Source: CAZVVT01 sp964630595
Lineage (GTDB): Bacteria > Chlamydiota > Chlamydiia > Chlamydiales > VFKH01
Direction of reading: 5' to 3'
Length of the DNA: 64,000 nucleotides
Assembly (NCBI GenBank): GCA_964630595.1
Contig: CAZVVT010000001.1
Location: 62,001 to 126,000, forward strand
Position 1 is the stretch's first letter. Every line of letters begins with the position of its first letter. Below the pieces are notes generated by a model. The model saw only the letters and a list, made by a program, of their open reading frames with translations, made no database searches and had not been told where the DNA came from. The translations under genes were made by a program, and so were the position numbers. This document shows, piece by piece, positions 36,164 to 44,369 of the stretch.

Positions 36164-39100
36164 ATGTCAACAACCCCTTTAGGCGGCGGCGCCGCAGCCG
36201 GCGGCGGCTCCATCCGCAGAAGCAGCGATCCCGTACAGCGCATGCCCGGCGCACCAGCACGACCCGATGCCAGAGGACCCACTCTTGCTGAACGTGCAAC
36301 TGCATTAGGTGCTCGATTTTTGGCAGCAAGAGCTCCTGGCTATCTCACGAAATTGGCAGAGCAAAGAGCGGCGGGCGCAATCATTGCTGAGCAGTTGGTT
36401 GTGAAAGGAGCCGTTGAAGAGGCCATCGCACGCGTAGCTGTTGCCGTCACAAATCCCCGCAAATCGACACAGACTCTTATCCTTGGCACATTTACTCCCC
36501 CAACACCCCTTTCCGATACTGTCAAAACACCGCTGATGGGCCGTTGTAGAGCTCTAGAAACTCAATTAACTTCGTTGATTGAACAGACAAGCTTGAAAGT
36601 TCCCGTTGTGATTCCAGCAGCGCCCCCTGTGCCGGCCCAAGGCGAGCCTCTCGATTACGCTGAGCTGGTTCGTCCCATTACCACGAAAGCGAAAGAGGCC
36701 GCTATCATGGCTATTCTTTCTCAGCGATGGGGAGGACCACGCCCAAGTTTGGAGCTCCTGCGCCGTCACTTGAGCAATGAACATTCACTTGAGTCCTTCA
36801 AAAGAAGCTTAGGCCTTGGTTTTTTTGGGCGCATCGGGTTTGCCATCGAAGCCTTCTTTATCCGCATTGGATTGAATGCTCTTTTTGATTACAAAAGCCC
36901 TGCACACCCCGGGCTTCTTCCTCAAGTTCTTGAACTGGTGCGCAAAATCGCACAAAACCCCTCTCTGCGAGAAAAATTGCTCTTAGATTTGGTGCACGAC
37001 ATCGCCGAAGTTGCTGCACGCAAAAGAGAGATTGCTCTCCAATTTGGCCAAGGCCGCGCAGGAACGGAGACCTTTCAAGCCTATGAAGCTTATCAAATGA
37101 CTCGGGATACTCAACACCCGGACCATCCACCACGCTTTCATTCAGCTGAGGTAAACAGAGGATTGGTCAGCTGGCTGCTGGATAACCTTGACATCCATAT
37201 TTCCTGGCCACTGATTGGCGGCTTTATTGAGCGTACCATTCGCAAAAAATTGGATGAAAATCTACAGCAATTTAATCTACCCGATCTGATCGTTGAAGCC
37301 TTGGGAAGTGAAGGATCCAGCCAATGGCAGCACCCTGTTGTATTGTCTTTTACTAAGGCGTTAGCTGAGGCAACAAAAAAAGGGCTGGCTGCACTGCAAG
37401 CCTCTCTTGCCGAAGATAAAAGAATTACCTCTGAAGGAACGCGAGAATATGTGGATGTTCCATCTGCACGAAAGCTCGTTTGGCGCGAAAGCCTTGCCAG
37501 AGATGTTCGGGCCATTTTTGAGTTTCTTCCGATACAAAAGATCACAAACCCAGAAGAGCTAGCAGCAACAGCTGCAACCCACCCCTCTTCTTTCGAACTT
37601 TTTCTACGGGCCAAATCCACCGAAACAGACCCCATCGAAGGAGCCTCGAAAGAGGACCAAGTGAATTACAAAATCCTGCAAGGATTAGCTGAAAAGGCAC
37701 CCGGCGAAGCACACGTACACGCAGACATTGAAGAGCGAACCTGTGCAGCGCTCATCGAAATTACAGAAAACGCGATCGCTCAAGCCATTGAATACCTGAA
37801 AGATAATGCAAATTTTAATGAGTTAATTATAGATGGTTTAAATATCGCCTATAAATTTCTCACCGTTCCCACAAGAGTCCCTTCACCCTCTACCCTGACC
37901 ACGCCGGCAAGTGAAATCGGTGCTCTACTCAGACAATTTAACGAAAGCTCCAGCGAGCTGGCTCGAGTCTTGCGCACGGAACTCACAAAATGCATTACTG
38001 CGGTGCGCAATATCACCACTCCTTCAACCGGAGCGATGAATGAAACCGACACTACAATGGCCCTTTTGCCTCATTGTCGAGGGCTTTTGACGGCAACAAA
38101 AGAACTTCTTCAAAAAATCACAGAGGCAAAAGAGGCCCTGCCTACTGCTTCAGCAGACCGTGCAACATGGAACGCTCTTCTTGGTGCAATCACCCCAAAA
38201 GTGGAGCAACTGGCTGAACGCCTGGGGAACATTCCGGATGCGCCGGAACTGCAACGTCTCACCGATGAGATTCGCGACAACTTATCTGACATCGTCAAAA
38301 TCTCCGTAGACGCTGCTCTCTCCAGAGAAAAGGCGACGGAGGAAGCAGAACGCCCCTCGCGTTTTGCCTCCCAACTGCTTGAGCACTTGCGAATAGAACT
38401 GCAGACCTGCTGTGCAGCAGCGCAAGCCCTTTCTTTCCCCACAGACCTTGCCCCTGAATCCAATCTTACCGAGGTGCTGGAGCCTCACTACGCCGAACTC
38501 AAGAAAGCGAGCGAACTTCTCCACAAACGCATCGGTCAAGCAATGAGAGCCCCCGATGGCGCCTTTTCTGCTGAAGATCTTGCCGCTCTGATTACGATTT
38601 GTGAAACACTCATGGGTCGTCTGGCAGCTGTCAAGCAATCTCTTGATGCTATTAGATCAGACGAGATAGAAGCACGTGTGCGTCACAAGTCGGAACTCCA
38701 GAAATTCCATGCAATGCTCGATCCCGCTAGACAACTTCCATCCATCCCCAATCCCTTGCCGCTTGAAAAGACCCAACTTGCTTTCTACGTGTTAACTAAA
38801 AGAAAAGTGGATCTCCTGGCGCAAGCACAAGAGGCCCAGCGTCAGCTCCAAAGTGCCACAGTCCGTAAAGATGCTATTTTGATCAGAAAATGGAGCGCTC
38901 AATGGCAAGAAAGAATCCAGCTCTGTCTCGATGCAGGTCTTCTACCCAACAAGGATGCTGATATCTCAGAACCCCTTGCTAGATATGTCAAAGTAATGCA
39001 GGACTGTGTTCGAGAGCTGACCTATCTTAGCGACCCAGAACATCGACGATCTTTTACCGACTTGGAAGCCAGATTGGCTCTTATCGATGAGGCTTTAGCA

Positions 39101-39622
39101 GCACAAGCCGCAGCAGATGCCTTGCGCGTGGGTTCTCGTGAGCAGCGCGCAGCTTCTGTCATTGCTGCAGCGAAAAAGCAAGCCTGTGTGACTGCTGGCT
39201 TTATGACCATAACAGCCGATCTTACCACAGTAAAAGGAGAAACTGAAAGGCTTCTCGATGGCAAAAGAAGGTCTTGGATCTCCCGACTAAAAGATCTTAT
39301 GGGAGCAGAAATCACTGCTCTTGAAGAAGAGCGTCGAGAAACACTTGCCTCTGCTGCACAACACTATCAAGCCCAAGTGCAGCGTGCATGGAAAGCAGTG
39401 GCCGACGAAAGCGCGCTTTTAGTGAAAGAGCCCACATTATCTGAAGAGGTACTGCCCGATTACGTAGACCACGTACTCAAACCCATGGTGCAGGATTACC
39501 TGCGCTATATCGCTCTTCTTGCGGATCGATTCATTCGCGAGCCTAAAAACGTGGCCTATGTCGTGCAGGAAGCCCTGCCTAACCTAACTAGGAAGCTACG
39601 CTCCCTGGGCCGTATCGTATAA
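36164..39622 (+). CDS. Giant helical protein of unknown function (paralogue 2)
   Basis: 1152 residues. The N-terminus is Gly/Ala-rich (MSTTPLGGGAAAGGGS). The segment near residue 347, WPLIGGFIERTIRKKL, preceded by GLVSWLLDNLDI, corresponds to VIGGVVDWALRRVI and GFVNWAVESADI in the gene before, and both proteins end in a similar helical segment with a conserved basic C-terminus. Hydrophobic stretch near 225-240 (FFGRIGFAIEAFFIRIGL). Mostly predicted coiled coil or helical bundle from 400 on. Function unknown. The 101 bases before it are A+T-rich and can hold its own promoter. Its TAA stop lies at the very edge of the palindromic repeat. Confidence 0.7.
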   Translation: MSTTPLGGGAAAGGGSIRRSSDPVQRMPGAPARPDARGPTLAERATALGARFLAARAPGYLTKLAEQRAAGAIIAEQLVVKGAVEEAIARVAVAVTNPRKSTQTLILGTFTPPTPLSDTVKTPLMGRCRALETQLTSLIEQTSLKVPVVIPAAPPVPAQGEPLDYAELVRPITTKAKEAAIMAILSQRWGGPRPSLELLRRHLSNEHSLESFKRSLGLGFFGRIGFAIEAFFIRIGLNALFDYKSPAHPGLLPQVLELVRKIAQNPSLREKLLLDLVHDIAEVAARKREIALQFGQGRAGTETFQAYEAYQMTRDTQHPDHPPRFHSAEVNRGLVSWLLDNLDIHISWPLIGGFIERTIRKKLDENLQQFNLPDLIVEALGSEGSSQWQHPVVLSFTKALAEATKKGLAALQASLAEDKRITSEGTREYVDVPSARKLVWRESLARDVRAIFEFLPIQKITNPEELAATAATHPSSFELFLRAKSTETDPIEGASKEDQVNYKILQGLAEKAPGEAHVHADIEERTCAALIEITENAIAQAIEYLKDNANFNELIIDGLNIAYKFLTVPTRVPSPSTLTTPASEIGALLRQFNESSSELARVLRTELTKCITAVRNITTPSTGAMNETDTTMALLPHCRGLLTATKELLQKITEAKEALPTASADRATWNALLGAITPKVEQLAERLGNIPDAPELQRLTDEIRDNLSDIVKISVDAALSREKATEEAERPSRFASQLLEHLRIELQTCCAAAQALSFPTDLAPESNLTEVLEPHYAELKKASELLHKRIGQAMRAPDGAFSAEDLAALITICETLMGRLAAVKQSLDAIRSDEIEARVRHKSELQKFHAMLDPARQLPSIPNPLPLEKTQLAFYVLTKRKVDLLAQAQEAQRQLQSATVRKDAILIRKWSAQWQERIQLCLDAGLLPNKDADISEPLARYVKVMQDCVRELTYLSDPEHRRSFTDLEARLALIDEALAAQAAADALRVGSREQRAASVIAAAKKQACVTAGFMTITADLTTVKGETERLLDGKRRSWISRLKDLMGAEITALEEERRETLASAAQHYQAQVQRAWKAVADESALLVKEPTLSEEVLPDYVDHVLKPMVQDYLRYIALLADRFIREPKNVAYVVQEALPNLTRKLRSLGRIV

Positions 39623-39787
39623 ACCTGAGTTTCTTAGTTCAGCTCCTCTGAAATTCGACGAGATGGCGAGACAGATTTGACGATTTTGCCCGAAAGCAAT
39701 GGTCGAATGCCCATTGCTGAGGGCAAAAGTGTCAAAGATGTTCGTCAAATCGTTGAAGTTCAAGGAGATCTACCCGAAACTCAGGTT
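39622..39787. repeat. Long palindromic repeat, copy 1
   Basis: 166 bp filling the space between two convergent genes. Terminal inverted repeats are AACCTGAGTTTC (39622-39633) and GAAACTCAGGTT (39776-39787). Inside, GATTTGACGA pairs with TCGTCAAATC, TTTTGCCC with GGGCAAAA, and GCAATGG with CCATTGC around a 7-base loop, so the whole element can fold into a single cruciform or RNA hairpin. The ends carry the stop codons of both flanking genes. A second copy is at 46710-46876. Confidence 0.88.
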
Positions 39788-40694
39788 ATAACGTAACAAC
39801 CCAAGCTCTGAGGACTGGAAGGCACTGCTCTGCTGTGAGAGTGCGGATGCAGGCGCCGGTGGGACAGGTGCGCAGGCGGGGGCAGCGCTTTTCAAACGAC
39901 ACACCGTAGGGGCAAGGGCCTTGGATAAAGGCCGATGAGGGGGCGTATTTGGCAGCGCTGGAGGCACCGAAGAAGGCAAATGTGGGGGCTGCAGCGAGAT
40001 GAAGCGGCAGCGAGTCGACAGCAAGCACGCCATCGGCATCACTCAATACATCACTTAGCTGGGTAAGAGTAAGATCGTGCAGATGCTTTCCGTGCGCGGA
40101 GAGCTTTTCGCTCATGGCAAATTCGTGCGGCGTCCCGGAAGTAAAGGTCCATTCGATGGGAAACTCTTTACTGAGACGCTCAACGATCTCTTGCCATGTT
40201 TCCAAAGTCAGCTCCTTATTCGGCCAACGCGAACCGGGACAAACAACCAGACGCAATTTTCCCGAGGATTTCTTGCCTCTTTTGGCTTGATAGACGCCGC
40301 CAACCAAATCGAGGTAGTCTTGACGGATGTTTTGCCCTGACGGAGGATCGATGTGCTGGTGAGTGGCCAGCAGGGCGGGCCATTCGGCAATGGTTTTCGC
40401 ACCAAAGCCCACTTTTTTTGTGGCAGAGCAAAGCGCCGTGACAAGCGCTGACTTGCAATTGCCTTGCAGGTCATAGAGCACGTCAAAAGAGAGGGCACGC
40501 AACTGTTTGATGGAGGTCCACGAAGGGGGCTTCAACTGCAGCGCAACGATCTCATCTACCCCCTGCACCAATTCGGCAAATCGTTGGTCGATGATCCACG
40601 TAACATGAGCGCCTTGTGCTTTGAGATAGGCTGCAACAGGAAGGGCCTGAACGATATCACCGGCGGAGGAGAGTTTAACGATGGCTACGCGCAT
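39786..40694 (-). CDS. Glycosyltransferase family 9 (heptosyltransferase-like)
   Basis: 302 residues. The N-terminus VAIVKLSSAGDIVQALPVAAYLK is the hallmark of GT9 LPS heptosyltransferases; LRLVVCPGSRWPNKELTLETW and DADGVLAVDSLPLHLAAA are the ADP-heptose binding region, and TFAFFGASSAAKYAP completes it. The real donor may differ from heptose. The C-terminus is Cys-rich (CPRLRTCPTGACI), an uncommon touch. It follows the RluA gene with a 20-base overlap. Confidence 0.88.
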   Translation of the reverse strand: MRVAIVKLSSAGDIVQALPVAAYLKAQGAHVTWIIDQRFAELVQGVDEIVALQLKPPSWTSIKQLRALSFDVLYDLQGNCKSALVTALCSATKKVGFGAKTIAEWPALLATHQHIDPPSGQNIRQDYLDLVGGVYQAKRGKKSSGKLRLVVCPGSRWPNKELTLETWQEIVERLSKEFPIEWTFTSGTPHEFAMSEKLSAHGKHLHDLTLTQLSDVLSDADGVLAVDSLPLHLAAAPTFAFFGASSAAKYAPSSAFIQGPCPYGVSFEKRCPRLRTCPTGACIRTLTAEQCLPVLRAWVVTL

Positions 40695-41481
40695 GAAATT
40701 CTTTAGGTAAGGGAGATTGGATGGTGATTTTTTGTTTTGTCATGGGGTGCACGAAAGAGAGACTGGCAGCGTGCAGTAAAATGCGCGGGGGGATGAAAGA
40801 ACACCGAAAGCGGTTGCCGTAGAGATAGTCGCCGAGGATAGGATGACCGATGCTGTTGAGGTGGACGCGAATTTGGTGGGTTCGTCCCGTTGTGGGAGTG
40901 ATCTGAAGAAGGGTGGATTTCTCCCCCTCCTGTACTTTTTTCCACGCTGTTTCTGCAGGCAGCCCCTCACCTATCTCCATCAGCACTTGGCCCGCAATAC
41001 GCTTTCCTGCGACCAAGGGCTTTCGAATCACGCCGCTCTCTTTGGTGATGCCATCCACCCATGCCACATACTTTTTTGCCATCTGTCGCTTGCGAAAAAG
41101 CTCCTCCATAGCGTGTGCGGCCTTTTTATTCTTCGCAAAAAGTAGTACGCCAGAGGTCTCCTTATCAAGGCGATGGAGCAAAATACCCTTCTTAATATCA
41201 GTCGATACCGCCATGGCGGGTTTGTCGACCGCAAGAAGCCACTCATCTTCCCAAAGAGTGCGCACTTCGCCGGGCTCTTCAATTGCCTGTTCGATGAGGG
41301 TAATTTTGTCGCTGGGGTCAACGGGCCGCGATGCCAGCAGCTCCTTCTTTCCATTGACGCTGCAACAGCCGCGATGAATGAGCGTTTTCAGCTGCTCTCT
41401 GGAAAGGGTGCTGCGCGCTTTAAGCGCCGTTAGCAGAGTAGGTAGCGCTATCAACAGCAACTCCCATGGCGTGCAACCCAT
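40675..41481 (-). CDS. RluA-family pseudouridine synthase
   Basis: 268 residues. An S4-like N-terminal region (STLSREQLKTLIHRGCCSVNGK) precedes the catalytic domain with HRLDKETSGVLLFAKN (the catalytic Asp in HRLDKETSG), KKYVAWVDG and TGRTHQIRVHLNSIGHPILGD. Modifies rRNA or tRNA uridines. Start: the ATG at 41481 lies within fabI and has no ribosome-binding site; a TTG nine codons later follows GGGAG and may be the true start. It lies beside fabI, as in Chlamydia. Confidence 0.92.
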   Translation of the reverse strand: MGCTPWELLLIALPTLLTALKARSTLSREQLKTLIHRGCCSVNGKKELLASRPVDPSDKITLIEQAIEEPGEVRTLWEDEWLLAVDKPAMAVSTDIKKGILLHRLDKETSGVLLFAKNKKAAHAMEELFRKRQMAKKYVAWVDGITKESGVIRKPLVAGKRIAGQVLMEIGEGLPAETAWKKVQEGEKSTLLQITPTTGRTHQIRVHLNSIGHPILGDYLYGNRFRCSFIPPRILLHAASLSFVHPMTKQKITIQSPLPKEFHARSHR

Positions 41482-42313
41482 TGTCTACGTAGAGAGTCAC
41501 TCCCGTGATCGCAGAGGCTGCGCTGGAAAGCAGGAACACCGCCGCATTGCCCACCTCTTCCGCACGCAAATCCTTCACCAAAGGGGCATTGGCGTGCGCA
41601 TAGTCAATCATGCGGCCGATAAAGCCAATCGCCCGCGCCGCTCTGCTGCCCAAAGCACCTGCAGAGATCGTGTTGACGCGGATGTTCCACTTACGACCCG
41701 CTTCCCACGCCAGCATACGCGTATCGCTCTCTAGCGCTGCTTTTGCCGAACTCATGCCGCCGCCATAGCCCGGCACAGCTCGCTCAGAGGCGAGATAGGT
41801 CAAAGAAAGAGCCGAGCCCCCTTTGAGAATAGGTCCTAGATGGGCCAGCAAGCTGACAAAAGAGTAGGAAGAGGCGCTCAATGCTGCCAAATAACCGGCT
41901 CTAGAGGTCTCTAGAAGGGGGTTTTTCACTTCAGGGCCATTGGCCAACGAATGAACAAAGATGTCGATTTTTCCGAAGTCTTTTTCAATCTGCGCAACGA
42001 CTTCAGAGATGGTGTAGGGGCCTACATCTTTGTAACGCTTGTTCTCACGCACATCAGAAGGCACATCTTCCGGTTTATCAAAGGTTGCATCGAGAGGATA
42101 GACCTTGGCAAAAGTCAGCAGAGAACCATCTTTGAGTTTGCGCGAAGCGTCAAATTTGCCCATCTCCAAACTTTGCAAAAAGATTTTGAGAACGGGAGGC
42201 CAGGTGCCCACAATAACCACAGCTCCCGCTTCCGCCAGCTGTTTTGCAATCGCCCATCCATATCCTTGGTCGTCGCCAATACCCGCGACAAATGCAATTT
42301 TTCCTTTCATCAT
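41420..42313 (-). CDS. fabI: Enoyl-[acyl-carrier-protein] reductase, plant/chlamydial type
   Basis: About 297 residues from the first of two ATGs at 42313; this matches chlamydial FabI in length. The last step of fatty-acid elongation, using NADH. The NAD site is FVAGIGDDQGYGWAIAKQLAEAG, and the active site is Tyr in GYGGGMSSAK with Lys seven residues on, the plant/chloroplast spacing, not the E. coli one. Extra loop residues (ENKRYKDVGPYTI) are also typical of that branch. The enzyme is a known target of triclosan and related inhibitors in chlamydiae. It overlaps RluA by 62 bases. Confidence 0.96.
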   Translation of the reverse strand: MMKGKIAFVAGIGDDQGYGWAIAKQLAEAGAVVIVGTWPPVLKIFLQSLEMGKFDASRKLKDGSLLTFAKVYPLDATFDKPEDVPSDVRENKRYKDVGPYTISEVVAQIEKDFGKIDIFVHSLANGPEVKNPLLETSRAGYLAALSASSYSFVSLLAHLGPILKGGSALSLTYLASERAVPGYGGGMSSAKAALESDTRMLAWEAGRKWNIRVNTISAGALGSRAARAIGFIGRMIDYAHANAPLVKDLRAEEVGNAAVFLLSSAASAITGVTLYVDNGLHAMGVAVDSATYSANGA

Positions 42314-42341
42314 CCAGTTATAATAGCTCCTTGAAGCAAAA

Positions 42342-42773
42342 GTGCTCAAGACTATAGTCTGGTCCGTAATGTATTGGATTTTTGGCGCGGCACCTGCGAT
42401 CACCCTTGAGGCTCAAGAGGCTGCCGAGCCGCTGGGCTTTCAGGGTCAGCTCTTTACGATGGTTTTTACCCTGGGCGGTGTCGTCGCCTGCCTACTTTTT
42501 GCCGTCTTTCTCTACCGCCGGTTCATGCAGCAGCGCATGGGGTCTCAAAATCAGGGTAGCATCATCAAGGTGGTCGAAAGACGCAATTTGAGCCCCAAGT
42601 CGATTCTCTACATCGTTGAAGTGAGAAGCAAAACGTTGTTGGTGAGTGAGTCTCCCACTGGCGTGGTAAATCTGGGTGAGGTCCCCGCCGCACTCGAGGA
42701 GCTTCCTGAAGAGCCCCAGGCCTACTCCTTTACCTCTATTTTGAAACGTAAATTCCAAAGCCTAAAACTATGA
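42342..42773 (+). CDS. FliO-like membrane protein
   Basis: 143 residues. From the GTG at 42342 the protein has a plausible leader (MLK then a hydrophobic run to GAAPA); an ATG at 42369 would lose its charged part. A membrane helix follows at ~37-60 (LFTMVFTLGGVVACLLFAVFLYRR). The cytoplasmic part IIKVVERRNLSPKSILYIVEV then LLVSESPTGVVNLGEV fits the FliO domain of flagellar/type III export machines, which assists assembly of FliP. The downstream genes overlap by 4 bases each, forming an operon. FliO assignment is by pattern only. Confidence 0.6.
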   Translation: MLKTIVWSVMYWIFGAAPAITLEAQEAAEPLGFQGQLFTMVFTLGGVVACLLFAVFLYRRFMQQRMGSQNQGSIIKVVERRNLSPKSILYIVEVRSKTLLVSESPTGVVNLGEVPAALEELPEEPQAYSFTSILKRKFQSLKL

Positions 42774-42925
42774 AGTATCTTCTCCTCCTCACCCTTCTCT
42801 TCTCGGGTTGCTGCCTCTACCGCATGCCCGATCCCGATGAATTCTCCACCGTGCCGATGACCAACAACCCCATGGTTACCCGTGAGCGGTTGCAGGGACC
42901 CATCCCAGGGCTTGGACCACGATGA
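42770..42925 (+). CDS. Small lipoprotein of 51 residues
   Basis: MKYLLLLTLLFSGCCLYRMP begins with a lipoprotein signal peptide (lipobox FSGC, Cys14). The mature part is ~38 residues, polar and Pro-rich (RMPDPDEFSTVPM ... LQGPIPGLGPR). ATGA overlaps join it to the FliO-like gene before (42770-42773) and the exonuclease after (42922-42925), which argues strongly that it is translated. Function unknown; it could be an outer- or inner-membrane-anchored accessory of the FliO-like protein. Confidence 0.65.
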   Translation: MKYLLLLTLLFSGCCLYRMPDPDEFSTVPMTNNPMVTRERLQGPIPGLGPR

Positions 42926-43611
42926 TCCCCATCTTCTACGACACCGAAACGACGGGGATTCGTAGCGATCGCGACCGTATCATCGAAATTGCCGCTTTCA
43001 ATCCGGTGCACAACCGCACTTTTTGCAAGCTGGTCAATCCCGGTCAACCGATTCCGAAAGAAGCCACAGCTGTGCATGGCATCACGGATGAGATGGTGAT
43101 GAATGAGCCCAGCTTTGCAGACATCGCTGACGAGTTCTCCGCCTTCTGTGCAGGCGAAACGGTCCTTATTGCGCATAACAACGATGCCTTTGACGTACAC
43201 TTTTTGAAAGCTGCTTACGAACAGGCAGGAAAGACCATGCCCTCTTGGCGTTTTCTCGACTCCCTCAAATGGGCGCGCCGCTACCGCCCCGACCTGCCTC
43301 GCCACAGCTTGCAACACCTACGCGAAGCATACGGCATCGCCGCTAACCAAGCGCACCGAGCGTTAGATGACGTGCTGGTCCTCCACAAAATCTTTGTCGA
43401 GATGACCGACGATCTGCCTCTAGAAGTAGTTGTGAAGCTGATGGAGCAGGCCTCTAACACCAACGTGATGCCCTTTGGCAAGCACCAAGGCAAGCCTCTT
43501 GCTGAAGTGCCGGCAGAGTATGTGACATGGCTAGCCAAATCAGGTGCCTTCGACAAAAACGAGAATAAATCGCTGAAAGAGTCGTTCTCAAAACTCGGTC
43601 TCCTCAAGTGA
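42922..43611 (+). CDS. DnaQ-like 3'-5' exonuclease (DEDDh) with DUF3820-type tail
   Basis: 229 residues. Exo I FYDTETTGI (Asp, Glu), Exo II IAHNNDAFDVHFL, Exo III HRALDDVLVLHKIF (His, Asp) are all intact. The C-terminal ~55 residues (NVMPFGKHQGKPLAEVPAEYVTWLAKSG) match the DUF3820 module often fused to such exonucleases. Possible role in proofreading or repair. In Chlamydia the same type of exonuclease lies by futalosine-pathway genes, as here. Confidence 0.9.
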   Translation: MIPIFYDTETTGIRSDRDRIIEIAAFNPVHNRTFCKLVNPGQPIPKEATAVHGITDEMVMNEPSFADIADEFSAFCAGETVLIAHNNDAFDVHFLKAAYEQAGKTMPSWRFLDSLKWARRYRPDLPRHSLQHLREAYGIAANQAHRALDDVLVLHKIFVEMTDDLPLEVVVKLMEQASNTNVMPFGKHQGKPLAEVPAEYVTWLAKSGAFDKNENKSLKESFSKLGLLK

Positions 43612-44369
43612 AAGTAGGATTTTCCCCCTGCCCCAACGATACCTTTCTCTTCCACGCATGGGTCCACGGCCTCATTGATGGTCCACCCATTGAGCCCTTT
43701 CTTGCAGACGTCGAAGAGCTCAACGAGCGCGCCACAAAAGGAGAACTGCCGCTCACCAAACTCTCCATTGCAGCCCTTCCCTATTGCCCCGACTATCGCC
43801 TACTCACCGTCGGCACCGCGATGGGCTATGGCTGCGGCCCTAAATTGGTCGGCAGGGCGCACCCCAAACGCGTTGCTATCCCTGGCAAGATGACCACGGC
43901 CGCACAACTTCTGCAGCGCTACTTCCCCGGTCTTGAAACGGTTGCCATGCGCTACGACACGATCATCGATGCTATCTTAAGGGGCTTTGTTGACGCCGGC
44001 GTCATCATTCACGAAACACGCTTCACCTTTATGCAGTCAGGCCTTACCGAACTCGCCGATCTCGGTGAGCTCTGGCATCAAGAGACGCGGCTACCGCTCC
44101 CTTTGGGCGGCATCGCTTTGCACAAATCCATCCAGGATGAAAAACCCATCGAAAAGGCCCTACGCAGCTCTCTGCGCCATGCCATGGCCCATCCATCCTT
44201 TAGCAAAAACTACATCGAAGAGTTCGCGCAAGTGAAGGACCTGGGCGTCATTCGCTCTCACATCGCCACCTACGTGACTAAAGAGACTCTGCACCTCTCT
44301 GCCCATGGACGTCAGGCGATTAACTATTTTAATCCGAGTTTTCAGGTTAGTAGCAGTACTGAATCTTGA
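43608..44369 (+). CDS. mqnD: 1,4-dihydroxy-6-naphthoate synthase
   Basis: 253 residues from a GTG overlapping the exonuclease stop (GTGA). Converts cyclic dehypoxanthinyl futalosine to 1,4-dihydroxy-6-naphthoate in the futalosine route to menaquinone. The N-terminus KVGFSPCPNDTFLFHAW and the later LGGIALHKSIQ are family signatures; the fold is a periplasmic-binding-protein-like one. It implies menaquinone-based respiration, which would accept electrons from GlpD in this window. Its 3' end overlaps the DUF1207 gene by 23 bases. Confidence 0.92.
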   Translation: MKVGFSPCPNDTFLFHAWVHGLIDGPPIEPFLADVEELNERATKGELPLTKLSIAALPYCPDYRLLTVGTAMGYGCGPKLVGRAHPKRVAIPGKMTTAAQLLQRYFPGLETVAMRYDTIIDAILRGFVDAGVIIHETRFTFMQSGLTELADLGELWHQETRLPLPLGGIALHKSIQDEKPIEKALRSSLRHAMAHPSFSKNYIEEFAQVKDLGVIRSHIATYVTKETLHLSAHGRQAINYFNPSFQVSSSTES

